DNA of 45,734 nt from Candidatus Kapaibacterium sp. (GTDB taxonomy: Bacteria; Bacteroidota; Ignavibacteria; Kapaibacteriales; Kapaibacteriaceae): the NCBI GenBank assembly GCA_026390655.1, contig JAPLFN010000036.1:1-45734 (forward strand), written 5' to 3'. Of the stretch, positions 19,574 to 28,961 are shown in pieces. The notes below the pieces were generated by a model. It worked only from the letters and a program-made list of their open reading frames with translations, did not search any database and was not told the DNA's origin. The position numbers were made by a program, and so were the translations under genes. How positions within the stretch are numbered: the stretch's first letter is position 1; every line of letters begins with the position of its first letter.

Positions 19574-20956
19574 ATGGCCTCTCCCACTACGCTTGACGCA
19601 ATCCTTTCCCTTTGCAAACGAAAAGGGTTCGTGTACCAATCATCGGAAATCTACGGTGGGCTCAACGGTGCATGGGATTTTGGCCCGTTGGGCGTGGAAC
19701 TTCTTCGGAACATCAAGGACGCGTGGTGGAAGGAAATGACTTACCGTCCGGACATCGTTGGCATTGATTCATCGATCTTAATGCACCCTAGGGTCTGGGA
19801 GGCATCCGGGCACCTTCAGCAGTTTTCGGATCCGATGATCGACAATAAAACGTCGAAAGCCAGGCATCGTGCTGATACGCTCATTGAGGAGTATGCGAAT
19901 CGGTTGCGCGCAAAGGGCAAGACGGATCAAGCAACACGTGTTGAAAGCGCATTACATGCTGCCGCGTCAAATGAAGAGCTGCATGCCATCATTGTCTCAA
20001 ATGCGATCCCTGATCCTATTTCGGGAACAACGGACTGGACTGAGGTACGCAACTTCAACCTCATGTTCAAGACGTACGTTGGTCCGGTGGAGGATGTCTC
20101 GAACACCGTCTACCTTCGTCCGGAAACTGCGCAGGGCATTGGCATCGCGCAGATCGGCAAGAGTTTCCGTAATGAGATCAACACGAAGAATTTCTTGTTT
20201 CGAACACGTGAATTTGAACAAATGGAGATGCAGTTTTTCGTCAAACCCGGAACAGAAGTCGAATGGTTTGATTACTGGCGTCAGGCGCGATGGGATTGGC
20301 TCGTGAACCACATTGGCATCGATCCAACGCATTTGCACCGCAAGCCCCATGAGAAACTGGCTCACTATGCCGCAGCTGCCGAAGACATCGAGTACCTATT
20401 CCCCTTTGGATGGGGCGAAATTGAGGGCATTCATTCTCGTACAGATTTTGACCTTGGTAAACACCAAGAGTTTTCCGGGAAGAAGCTCGAGTACGTCGAC
20501 ACAGTCACAAAGGATCGATATACACCCTTCGTAATAGAAACGGCCATCGGTGCCACACGGACGTTCCTGGCGGTGCTCTGCGACGCTTACGCTGAAGAGG
20601 AAATGCCAACCGTGGATGGTGGTTCGGAGACGCGCACTGTAATGCGTCTAAAGCCGTCCCTGGCTCCTGTAACGGCGGCCGTGCTGCCACTTGTGAATAA
20701 GGATGGAATGCCGGAGGCTGCAGACGCCATCATGAGGAACTTACAACGCTCAATTCGTGTAGAGTATGATACAAGCGGTGCGATTGGCAGACGGTATCGG
20801 CGCCAAGACGAAGTTGGCACGCCGTTTTGTGTGACAATTGACGGACAGACTATCACTGATTCAACAGTCACATTGCGCGAACGCGACTCCATGCAGCAAA
20901 CACGAATTCACGCAGACGCACTTACAGAAGAAATCGGACGTAGACTCAACGGATGA
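19574..20956 (+). CDS. glyS: Glycyl-tRNA synthetase (class II, GlyQS-type single chain); appears to lack a conserved ~17-residue block
   Basis: GFVYQSSEIYGGLNGAWDFGPLGVELLRNIK, MHPRVWEASGH, YLRPETAQGI, FRNEINTKNFLFRTREFEQMEMQFFV. Confidence 0.93.
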   Translation: MASPTTLDAILSLCKRKGFVYQSSEIYGGLNGAWDFGPLGVELLRNIKDAWWKEMTYRPDIVGIDSSILMHPRVWEASGHLQQFSDPMIDNKTSKARHRADTLIEEYANRLRAKGKTDQATRVESALHAAASNEELHAIIVSNAIPDPISGTTDWTEVRNFNLMFKTYVGPVEDVSNTVYLRPETAQGIGIAQIGKSFRNEINTKNFLFRTREFEQMEMQFFVKPGTEVEWFDYWRQARWDWLVNHIGIDPTHLHRKPHEKLAHYAAAAEDIEYLFPFGWGEIEGIHSRTDFDLGKHQEFSGKKLEYVDTVTKDRYTPFVIETAIGATRTFLAVLCDAYAEEEMPTVDGGSETRTVMRLKPSLAPVTAAVLPLVNKDGMPEAADAIMRNLQRSIRVEYDTSGAIGRRYRRQDEVGTPFCVTIDGQTITDSTVTLRERDSMQQTRIHADALTEEIGRRLNG

Positions 20957-22629
20957 AACGCATTCTCACCATATCAGCATTGACGCTCATCGTTTCGGGT
21001 GCTACAGGAGCCCCTTTGGCAAACGACGATGCATCGTTCTACTTGCGATTGGCAAGATCTCTCGAGTCCTTTGGTGCCGTGTTTCGTGAAGTGAATACCA
21101 CCTTTGTTGATGAAGTTGACCCGCAAGATCTTGTTGAAGTCGGCATCGACGCGATGTTGAAACATCTGGACCCGTATTCCACGTATATGAAGGTGGATGA
21201 GACAGATGACATCGACATGCTATCCACTGGCTCATATGTTGGATTCGGTATCTCTGTTGGTCGGAGAGACAGCAACCTGACTATCATTGACATCAGGGAT
21301 AATGGTCCGGCGAAGAAAGCTGGCATTCGCATCGGGGATCGATTGATGTCGATCGATGCCGTTCGAACGGATACGATGTCGCCTCAAGGCTTGCGCCCAA
21401 TCACGAAGGGCCTGGCAGGATCAATTGCCCATTTACGAGTCATGCGTGGCGATCGCCTAGACACACTCGATTTCGTTGTTACGCGTTCAGATCTGCCGGT
21501 TGAGACGGTGGGTCATGTGGAGCTCTTGCCCGGTCAGATCGGTTACGTACACCTTGCGAGGTTCGCTCGTGGCACTGGCTTGGCTGTTCGTAAAGCACTC
21601 AGCGAACTTCAAGATCAGGCCAATCTTAAGGGTTTCATCCTTGATCTTCGGGATAATCCGGGCGGACTCCTTGATGCGGCCGTAGATGTTGTCGAACTCT
21701 TTGTCCCGCGCTCAAGCCTTATCGTTAGCACTAAAGGTAGAGATGGTGGCGACCATCGTAGTTATATCTCCAACGAAGATCCTATTGAACCAACACTTCC
21801 ACTTGCCGTTCTGATCAACGAGCGGAGTGCTAGCGCCAGCGAGATCGTTGCCGGCGCGATCCAAGATCTAGACCGTGGAGTGATTCTCGGCAAACGCTCA
21901 TACGGCAAGGGGCTGGTGCAAACGATGGTTTCGCTCCCCAACGATGCTAGCTTAAAACTGACCACATCTCGGTATTACACACCCTCGGGACGCTGCATAC
22001 AACGCATTGACTATCGAACGAGACGTGCCCCTGTTGTGGATCCAAATGGCGGAATCTCCGGAGTAGATTCGGTACATAGAGTGTTTAGGACGACAACTGG
22101 CAGGACAGTATGGGAACTTCATGGCATAGATCCTGATTCGGCCGTGTCTGATTCTACCCTACCCGCTGCATTGGCATACTTAGACCAGGAGAACGTGTTT
22201 GGGCAATTTGCCACGTTGTATACAGCAAATCTCGACAGGCTTCCGGACACCTTCATCGTGGATAAGGGGCTTATTGACCGATTTGTTCAATACGTGGACG
22301 GATTGCCGGAATCTAAACGATCTCCATTCCTAGCCGATCTAGCTATGGCTCGCAAAAAGGCGCTTGCGAGCGGGTGGTCTACAGCTAGCCTGAAAAGCCT
22401 AGAACAGGCTGAAAGAAGCCTCGATCGGGAGATTGGTAAAGCGATTCTCCAGAACCAGTCACTCGTGACCGAGCGCCTTGAGCAGGAGATCCGATCGCGA
22501 TTCGCCACAGACGAGGTTCGTCAAACTCGGGCCTTGAAGTATGATCCGATGGTAAAAACAGCAAAAGCCATCCTTACTTCGCCTCAATACCGCGTGATAT
22601 TGGCTGTACAAGTCCCGTCAGATCAGTAA
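20953..22629 (+). CDS. C-terminal processing peptidase, S41 family with PDZ domain
   Basis: PDZ-like ISVGRRDSNLTIIDIRDNGPAKKAGIRIGDRLMSIDA; KGFILDLRDNPGGLLDAAVDVVELF; INERSASASEIVAGAIQD (catalytic Ser), GKRSYGKGLVQ (Lys). Confidence 0.93.
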   Translation: MKRILTISALTLIVSGATGAPLANDDASFYLRLARSLESFGAVFREVNTTFVDEVDPQDLVEVGIDAMLKHLDPYSTYMKVDETDDIDMLSTGSYVGFGISVGRRDSNLTIIDIRDNGPAKKAGIRIGDRLMSIDAVRTDTMSPQGLRPITKGLAGSIAHLRVMRGDRLDTLDFVVTRSDLPVETVGHVELLPGQIGYVHLARFARGTGLAVRKALSELQDQANLKGFILDLRDNPGGLLDAAVDVVELFVPRSSLIVSTKGRDGGDHRSYISNEDPIEPTLPLAVLINERSASASEIVAGAIQDLDRGVILGKRSYGKGLVQTMVSLPNDASLKLTTSRYYTPSGRCIQRIDYRTRRAPVVDPNGGISGVDSVHRVFRTTTGRTVWELHGIDPDSAVSDSTLPAALAYLDQENVFGQFATLYTANLDRLPDTFIVDKGLIDRFVQYVDGLPESKRSPFLADLAMARKKALASGWSTASLKSLEQAERSLDREIGKAILQNQSLVTERLEQEIRSRFATDEVRQTRALKYDPMVKTAKAILTSPQYRVILAVQVPSDQ

Positions 22630-22726
22630 CTTTGCAGCCCTTGACGACTTGCGTCATGATTTGCACGAAGGGAGGACGTCTGTCGTCTCCCCTGTGCTCC
22701 CAATTCTGTAACACTGAGGTCAGCGC

Positions 22727-23553
22727 ATGAGGATCACCAAACAGTATACGAACCGCGAAAGCCAGTCGCTCGACAAGTACCTTCAAGAGATCGGACGTGT
22801 TGATCTTTTGACCGGGAACGACGAGATCGTGCTTGCTCAGGCGATCAGACGTGGTGGGTTCGAAGGCTCTATGGCACTTGAACGCCTCGTTAAGGCTAAC
22901 CTCCGATTCGTAGTGTCTGTGGCCAAGCAATATCAGAATCAAGGCCTTTCTCTGGGCGACCTTATCAATGAAGGCAACCTTGGTCTTATCAAGGCTGCAA
23001 AGCGTTTCGATGAAACGCGTGGCTTTAAGTTCATCTCTTATGCAGTTTGGTGGATTCGTCAGTCCATTCTGCAGGCTCTCGCAGAGCAATCTCGTATCGT
23101 CCGTCTCCCTCTCAACCGAGTTGGCGCGCTTAACAAGATCGGCAAGAAGTTCTCTGAACTCGAACAACAGTATGAGCGCGAACCAACCGCCGCCGAACTC
23201 GCAGAACAACTCGAGATGTCAATCGCTGAGATCTCGGAAACCATTAAGATTTCTGGACGTCACCTCTCTGTAGATGCACCCTTCGTTCAGGGTGAAGACA
23301 CCCTCCTGATAGCGAGTTGATGCGCGAATCCCTTCGCGTTGAGGTTCAGCAAGTTCTGAATACACTCAGTGATCGCGAAGCTGAGGTCATTCGTTTGTAC
23401 TTCGGCCTAGACGACCAACAAGCACTGACCCTTGAAGAAATCGGCGAGAAATTCAACCTCACACGTGAGCGTGTGCGCCAGATCAAGGAAAAGGCAATTC
23501 GTCGTCTCCGTCACGCATCGCGTTCCAAGGCACTAAGAACCTATCTCGGTTGA
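22727..23553 (+). pseudogene. rpoD: Primary-type RNA polymerase sigma factor (RpoD/SigA), split at ~23,310 by a frameshifting apparent deletion
   Basis: [23 protein letters not shown]...[73 protein letters not shown]; region 4 [30 protein letters not shown] in a second frame. Confidence 0.93.
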
Positions 23554-24098
23554 GCAGCTATTCAGAATACATCGGTGTTATTGCCCGTACACACGGTCTA
23601 GATGGTACCGTGGTACTGATGGATACCATTGGGATAACGAATGGTTTAGTTCCGGGCGCAACCTTGGGAATTGGGTATTCCAGAGATTTCACAAAGACCT
23701 ACACGATCGATATGTTCGAGTCTTCTCCTAAACGGACAACACTCCGTCTTCGCGAACTCCAATCGGCGGACAGTGCGCAGGCACTTGTTGAACAAGCGGT
23801 GTATGCGCGTGCTCAAGACGTTGGGCTAAATGAAGACGAACGTCACCGCATTGGCGACATCGAGGGATGCACCGTTGTCACTGCAGACGGTGGCATTGTG
23901 GGAATTGTAACGGATGTCTGGCTTATGCCGGCAAATGACGTCTGGGTTGTAACTCTTCCTGACGGAAGAACTGTCCCCTTCCCTGTTATCGACGACGTGG
24001 TTGTATCAGTTGAAACAGGATCGCGTCGGATCGTGGTGAACGTCCTTCCCGGCTTGCTCGATCTCGGCACAACAACTGCCGAGGATCACGATGAGTGA
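23550..24098 (+). CDS. rimM: Ribosome maturation factor RimM, TTG start overlapping the upstream stop
   Basis: [20 protein letters not shown]..., C-terminal [30 protein letters not shown]; directly upstream of trmD. Confidence 0.88.
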   Translation: MSSYSEYIGVIARTHGLDGTVVLMDTIGITNGLVPGATLGIGYSRDFTKTYTIDMFESSPKRTTLRLRELQSADSAQALVEQAVYARAQDVGLNEDERHRIGDIEGCTVVTADGGIVGIVTDVWLMPANDVWVVTLPDGRTVPFPVIDDVVVSVETGSRRIVVNVLPGLLDLGTTTAEDHDE

Positions 24099-24792
24099 TG
24101 TAACAATCCGCATTGATATCGTCTGTGTTGTTCCACAGGTGCTCGAGTCCTTTGTCTCGTCATCCATTATTGCGCGAGCACAAGAGAAGGGGCTCGTTGA
24201 GATCCACCTTCACAATCTTCATGATTATGCGACAGATAAGTACAGGCACATTGACGATTCACCATATGGTGGCGGTGCTGGAATGGTCATCAAATGCGAA
24301 CCCGTTTTTGCATGCATAGAGAGCCTCAGATCTCAACGCTCGTATGATGATGTCATCTACCTTTGTCCTGACGGAACGCAACTCACGCAGTCGATCTGCA
24401 ATGAGTTATCGCTTAAGAGTTCCGTAATTCTTCTGTGTGGACACTATAAGGGTATCGATCAACGAATACGGGATGTCCTCGTCACGAGAGAGATATCCGT
24501 TGGCGACTACGTACTTACTGGGGGTGAGATAGCTGCTGCTGTTCTCACGGACGCTATTGTACGTTTAGTTCCTGGAGTAGTAGGCGATGCAGAGAGCGTG
24601 TTGGAAGATTCGTTTATGCATGGGCTCTTGGATACACCACACTACACAAAGCCGTCCGATTTTCGTGGCATGCTCGTTCCAGACGTACTGACAAGCGGAA
24701 ATCACAGCAACATCAAGGTTTGGCGCGAAGAGCAATCGCTTATGAGAACGCGTGAGCGGCGTCCCGACCTTCTAACGAACAGCGATGTATGA
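24091..24792 (+). CDS. trmD: tRNA (guanine-N1)-methyltransferase TrmD
   Basis: DDSPYGGGAGMVIKCEPVF, LLCGHYKGIDQRIRD, EISVGDYVLTGGEIAAAVLTDAIVRLVPGVVG. Confidence 0.96.
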   Translation: MSDVTIRIDIVCVVPQVLESFVSSSIIARAQEKGLVEIHLHNLHDYATDKYRHIDDSPYGGGAGMVIKCEPVFACIESLRSQRSYDDVIYLCPDGTQLTQSICNELSLKSSVILLCGHYKGIDQRIRDVLVTREISVGDYVLTGGEIAAAVLTDAIVRLVPGVVGDAESVLEDSFMHGLLDTPHYTKPSDFRGMLVPDVLTSGNHSNIKVWREEQSLMRTRERRPDLLTNSDV

Positions 24793-25649
24793 TCTACCAC
24801 CCAGAACGTACACTCGCTATCAACAATAGAATCGGCGAGCCCCTTCATACGACGATCACATTACCACCTAGGGCTCGGACCGGATCGCCAATACTGCTCA
24901 TCCTTCATGGCTTTAAAGGATTTCGCAACTATAGCTTTCTTCCTTGGATTGCTCAGTATGCGTCCGCACGCGGGATGATCTCTATTCGTTTTTGCTTTTC
25001 CCGCAATGGGATGAATGGCACATCGTGGTCAGTGCAGGACGTTGATGCCTTTGCAAGGAACACGATCTCTCATGAGGTGGACGATGTCCATGACCTGATC
25101 CGAAGTATAGGCGAAGACGAAGAGCACTCCGAGCTTCGAGATCAATGGAACGGCCAGGTCTTCGTGATCGGTCATTCTCGCGGTGGCGGAGTAGCGCAGA
25201 TTGTCTCGCGAGAGGTGCGAGATCATGGGAACATACACCTGATCCGAACGGCTGTTCTCAACTCTGTTGGCACCTTCGTACGATGGACACCTCGCCAGCG
25301 CGCTCAATGGGCCGAGCAAGGATTCTTTACCTTTCTCAATGAACGGACAAAGCAAGAACTTCGCATGAACATGTCGTACGTAGAAGATATTGAGAAGTCT
25401 GCAGACCGACTCTCATTGGACCGTGCAAGTGCAATGCTCGGAGACACTCTTGCGTACATTCATGCCGAACAGGACCTGACAGTACCTCTTGCTGAGATCG
25501 TTCGCTTGCGTGAGAGTGCAGAAACTGATGCGCCTCTTTTCGTTGTACCAAACACTACGCATACATTCGGAATGTCGCATCCCGTCGATCGTATCTCATT
25601 GGGATTCGTCGAGGCACTGAACAAGACCTTTACGTGGCTCATACAATGA
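24789..25649 (+). CDS. Alpha/beta hydrolase family protein
   Basis: LLILHGFKGFRNY, VIGHSRGGGVAQIV nucleophile elbow, C-terminal NTTHTFG. Confidence 0.85.
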   Translation: MIYHPERTLAINNRIGEPLHTTITLPPRARTGSPILLILHGFKGFRNYSFLPWIAQYASARGMISIRFCFSRNGMNGTSWSVQDVDAFARNTISHEVDDVHDLIRSIGEDEEHSELRDQWNGQVFVIGHSRGGGVAQIVSREVRDHGNIHLIRTAVLNSVGTFVRWTPRQRAQWAEQGFFTFLNERTKQELRMNMSYVEDIEKSADRLSLDRASAMLGDTLAYIHAEQDLTVPLAEIVRLRESAETDAPLFVVPNTTHTFGMSHPVDRISLGFVEALNKTFTWLIQ

Positions 25650-26080
25650 CCCGCACGAACCTCGTTCTAACCGTATGCTCGCTGGTCCTCGTTGTGACGG
25701 GCTGCGAGCTCTTCGTTATAGGAGGGGGCGCCCGTAGACCCATTCCCATTGAGCTCAGCCAGAGCACATCTCCCGGAGTTGTACACCTTTTTAAAGCTGA
25801 ACTTGACAGTGGCAACACTACCGCTGCAACCGAGCTCATGCTTAGTGCGTCGGGCCGTCCTTTACTCGCAGTAGAGAAGTGCGATCTGGTGGACGATCTC
25901 CTTCGATGGAGAAAGATCATGGCTCAACAGCCGATTTCCGAGACTGTTGTTGACACTGTCAACGACAGCACACACATAGTCCGCATTACGCTGGACTATG
26001 TGAGAGTCATGCAATTTTCAACCCTTCGCAGAAAGCAACTTTGGTGGGTTACCAAAGTTCAAGACGCTCCAAAACGATGA
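25646..26080 (+). CDS. Hypothetical lipoprotein
   Basis: MTRTNLVLTVCSLVLVVTGCEL lipobox. Confidence 0.65.
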   Translation: MTRTNLVLTVCSLVLVVTGCELFVIGGGARRPIPIELSQSTSPGVVHLFKAELDSGNTTAATELMLSASGRPLLAVEKCDLVDDLLRWRKIMAQQPISETVVDTVNDSTHIVRITLDYVRVMQFSTLRRKQLWWVTKVQDAPKR

Positions 26081-26085
26081 GATCG

Positions 26086-27468
26086 CTATCGTGCAATCAC
26101 GACATTCTTGGTCGTTACTGAGCCACGAGAAACTACACGCAGCGTGTAGACTCCCTGCGGGAGTAAAGATGTAGAGAGCCATACCTTGTTCTCCATTCCG
26201 GCCGCAGCAGACATTTGATGTCCCTCGATCACACGCTCGCCTGCTACGTTTATGAGATCAACAATCACTGGCGTTGTCTCTTCCATAAAGAACGAGACAC
26301 CAACTCTTTCGTTTGCTGGATTTGGCGCAACATCTGTTCTGATAATACGCGGCAGAGTCTCTTCATCCACGCTTGTTGGGTCGAGGTGCCTGTAAACAGG
26401 ATCGCCTATCGGTGCAACAAACACGTGGTTATCCTTGGTGACCACGATGCCCGACGAAGACCCATCACCGATGAGGCCGTCAGTTACAACGGCGAAAGAG
26501 GACCCGTAATTGGTGCCCTTGAATGGGCCCGAATTCTTTTCAGTAGTGACCCACATATCGCCGTTAGGTGCAAAAGAGATAGCTGAGATTCTATTATTCG
26601 TGATCGTCCGTGTGTCCCAACCAGTCAGAAGATACGACCACTGTTCTCCATCATTCGTAGACTTTAGAACAACTGCATTGGTGATTTTCGAGGAGCCTGG
26701 AAGGGCATTACGGCCCACATAGAGGTTCCCATTAACATCAGACGTCATGGTCTTATACAGGTCGTCACTCTCGTTTGAGTTGCCGTCTCCATTGTCTATT
26801 CTTCGCCAAGACGCCCCACGGTCGGTAGTGCGGAAGAGTCCCTTATTGTATGAAACCGATACGAACATCTTGTTCGAGTTCGGCGAGAGGAACACCTCAA
26901 ACAGGGCAGAAGTTGCGGAGGGCAGACCCGTGAGTGGAATTGGGATGAACGTCGCTCCACCATCGGATGAAAATTGTGCCCTAATCTTACTTGAACCTGC
27001 GTCGAGTCCGATAAACACTTGTGTTTGCTCGCCCGGAGGGGTCTTTGTATCAACGGTGATCCTCGAATTGGGACTCACTGGAATACCGAAATCGATTTTT
27101 GTCCACGATACTCCGTCATTCGTCGACTTATACACACCTAAACCATTGATTGCAGCGTAGAGATGGTCGTTGGCACTTACGCTAATCTGGTTGAAAGGGA
27201 AGAAATTCGTACCGCCGTCATCGATGCCTTCGTCGAACGACTGCCAGCTTGTGCCCCGGTCCGTGGACCGATAGATCTTGCTGAACGGCGTCCCGACAAT
27301 CACATGCCCCTTGGAATTCGTGACCATGCAGGTGGACGCGGCCGGAGGGCCATCGGATGACTGCCAAAATTGAGATTGAGCCGATGATGTAATCAAAGCA
27401 AGAAGAGTTGCGACAATCAGGACGTGCATGCATCGGCTCCGGTGGTGAGTCATGGGCCACTTCCGCAA
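26086..27468 (-). CDS. BNR/sortilin-type beta-propeller protein with T9SS type A sorting domain
   Basis: Repeated STDRGTSWQSF / STNDGVSWTKI / TTDRGASWRRI / STNDGEQWSYL; C-terminal TDVAPNPANERVGVSFFMEE...LLPQGVYTLRVVSRGSVTTKNVVIAR. Confidence 0.85.
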   Translation of the reverse strand: MRKWPMTHHRSRCMHVLIVATLLALITSSAQSQFWQSSDGPPAASTCMVTNSKGHVIVGTPFSKIYRSTDRGTSWQSFDEGIDDGGTNFFPFNQISVSANDHLYAAINGLGVYKSTNDGVSWTKIDFGIPVSPNSRITVDTKTPPGEQTQVFIGLDAGSSKIRAQFSSDGGATFIPIPLTGLPSATSALFEVFLSPNSNKMFVSVSYNKGLFRTTDRGASWRRIDNGDGNSNESDDLYKTMTSDVNGNLYVGRNALPGSSKITNAVVLKSTNDGEQWSYLLTGWDTRTITNNRISAISFAPNGDMWVTTEKNSGPFKGTNYGSSFAVVTDGLIGDGSSSGIVVTKDNHVFVAPIGDPVYRHLDPTSVDEETLPRIIRTDVAPNPANERVGVSFFMEETTPVIVDLINVAGERVIEGHQMSAAAGMENKVWLSTSLLPQGVYTLRVVSRGSVTTKNVVIAR

Positions 27469-27475
27469 GTGGCTC

Positions 27476-27483
27476 TATCTTTG
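27476..27483 (+). promoter_or_regulatory. Possible Bacteroidota-type -7 element TATCTTTG (TAnnTTTG) upstream of mpl
   Basis: Exact match to TAnnTTTG about 45 nt before the mpl ATG; no clear -33 TTG seen. Confidence 0.3.
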
Positions 27484-27527
27484 TACGTAACCTCAAATAT
27501 ACCACTTTCCACGTACGGACAGAATTC

Positions 27528-28961
27528 ATGCACATCCATTTTATCGGGGTTGGCGGAACGGCGATGGGCTCCGTTGCAGTGGCCTGTAGAATGCAGGGAC
27601 ACCGCGTAACGGGGAGTGATGGTCCGCTCTATCCCCCAATGAGCGACGTCCTCTTGCAGGCGGGCATCGAATGGCACGAGGGATATAGCGCGGAACGCAT
27701 TCGTCTGCTTGCACCAGAGCTCGTCGTTGTCGGCAACGCCATCAGTCGAGGGAACCCTGAGCTGGAGTTTGTTCTTGATGAGCGGTGGTCGATGACGTCA
27801 ATGGCGGAGCTTGCCGGTAGACTCTTCATATCTCGTAACACGTCCATCGTCTGCTGCGGAACCCATGGGAAAACCACCACGGCAAGTATGGCGGCGTGGT
27901 TACTCGAGAGCGCGGGACGCGAGCCTGGGTTCCTCATTGGTGGTGTTCCGGGGAACTTTACCATTGGATGCAGACCCCTGCGCGAAGAGCACCACGACAC
28001 GAGGGCCGGTGTGTTTGTGAGTGAGGGCGATGAATACGACACGGCGTTCTTCGACAAGAGAAGCAAGTTTATCCACTATCGTCCAACCGTTGCCATCATC
28101 AACAATCTCGAGTTTGACCACGCCGACATATTCGAAAGCATCGATGATATTGTTCGGTCATTCAAACACATGGTACGGCTCATTCCACGGTCCGGAGTTC
28201 TTCTTGTTAACGCAGACGACCCCTACGCTGTGATTGCAGCCGAAGGAGCCCCGTGCCCAGTGGAACTCGTAGGGACATCGGACGAGTGCACCTGGAGGAT
28301 CACTGAGATTCGAGAAGAGGGCAAGACGACATCGTGGTCTTTGATTCACAATGGCGAGGTATACGGACGGTTTTCACTGCCTATGCCCGGTGAGCACAAT
28401 CTTCGAAATGCTACGATGGCAATTGCCTCAACGGCATTTGCTGGCCTTTCCGCCGCAGAGCAGATGATTGGAATGCCGCTCTTCAAGGCACCGAAGCGTC
28501 GCCTTGAAGAGATCGGTGTATGGAGAGGGTGTGTAGTGGTCGATGACTTCGCCCATCATCCAACGGCAATCGCAGCAACCATTCGTGCACTCGAACAACG
28601 ATACAAAGCAAGCCGAATTCATGTCGTGTTTGAACCGCGTTCAAACACGACCACTCGGAATTTCTTTCAACACGAGCTCGCCTCGTGTTTTCAGGGGGCT
28701 AGCACTGTTTGTCTGGGACCGATCAATCGACCGGAAAGATATAGCGAGGACGAGCGGCTTGACACAGATCGCCTTGTGAAGGATATCGCACAGATGGGAA
28801 TCGCGGCGTTCTCACTCTCGCCTGTTCGGTCCTCAGATCCTACGTGGGGGAATGATATCGCGGATATCCTCGCGAATCGAGTTCAGCCCAACGATGTGAT
28901 TGCAATACTCAGCAACGGTGATGTTGGCGGTCTACGCTCATTGTTAACGCTCAATAAGTAG
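27528..28961 (+). CDS. mpl: UDP-N-acetylmuramate:L-alanyl-gamma-D-glutamyl-meso-diaminopimelate ligase-like Mur ligase
   Basis: MHIHFIGVGGTAMGSVA, CCGTHGKTTTASM, EGDEYDTAFFDKRSKFIHYRPTVAIINNLEFDHADIF, DDFAHHPTAIAATI, FEPRSNTTTRNFF. Confidence 0.92.
   Translation: MHIHFIGVGGTAMGSVAVACRMQGHRVTGSDGPLYPPMSDVLLQAGIEWHEGYSAERIRLLAPELVVVGNAISRGNPELEFVLDERWSMTSMAELAGRLFISRNTSIVCCGTHGKTTTASMAAWLLESAGREPGFLIGGVPGNFTIGCRPLREEHHDTRAGVFVSEGDEYDTAFFDKRSKFIHYRPTVAIINNLEFDHADIFESIDDIVRSFKHMVRLIPRSGVLLVNADDPYAVIAAEGAPCPVELVGTSDECTWRITEIREEGKTTSWSLIHNGEVYGRFSLPMPGEHNLRNATMAIASTAFAGLSAAEQMIGMPLFKAPKRRLEEIGVWRGCVVVDDFAHHPTAIAATIRALEQRYKASRIHVVFEPRSNTTTRNFFQHELASCFQGASTVCLGPINRPERYSEDERLDTDRLVKDIAQMGIAAFSLSPVRSSDPTWGNDIADILANRVQPNDVIAILSNGDVGGLRSLLTLNK

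Noticed and set aside
23300-23330. Programmed ribosomal frameshifting in rpoD/dsbD/kpsF
   Set aside because: No slippery heptamer or downstream structure recognised, and conserved residues are missing rather than merely out of frame, so frameshifting alone cannot restore the proteins.
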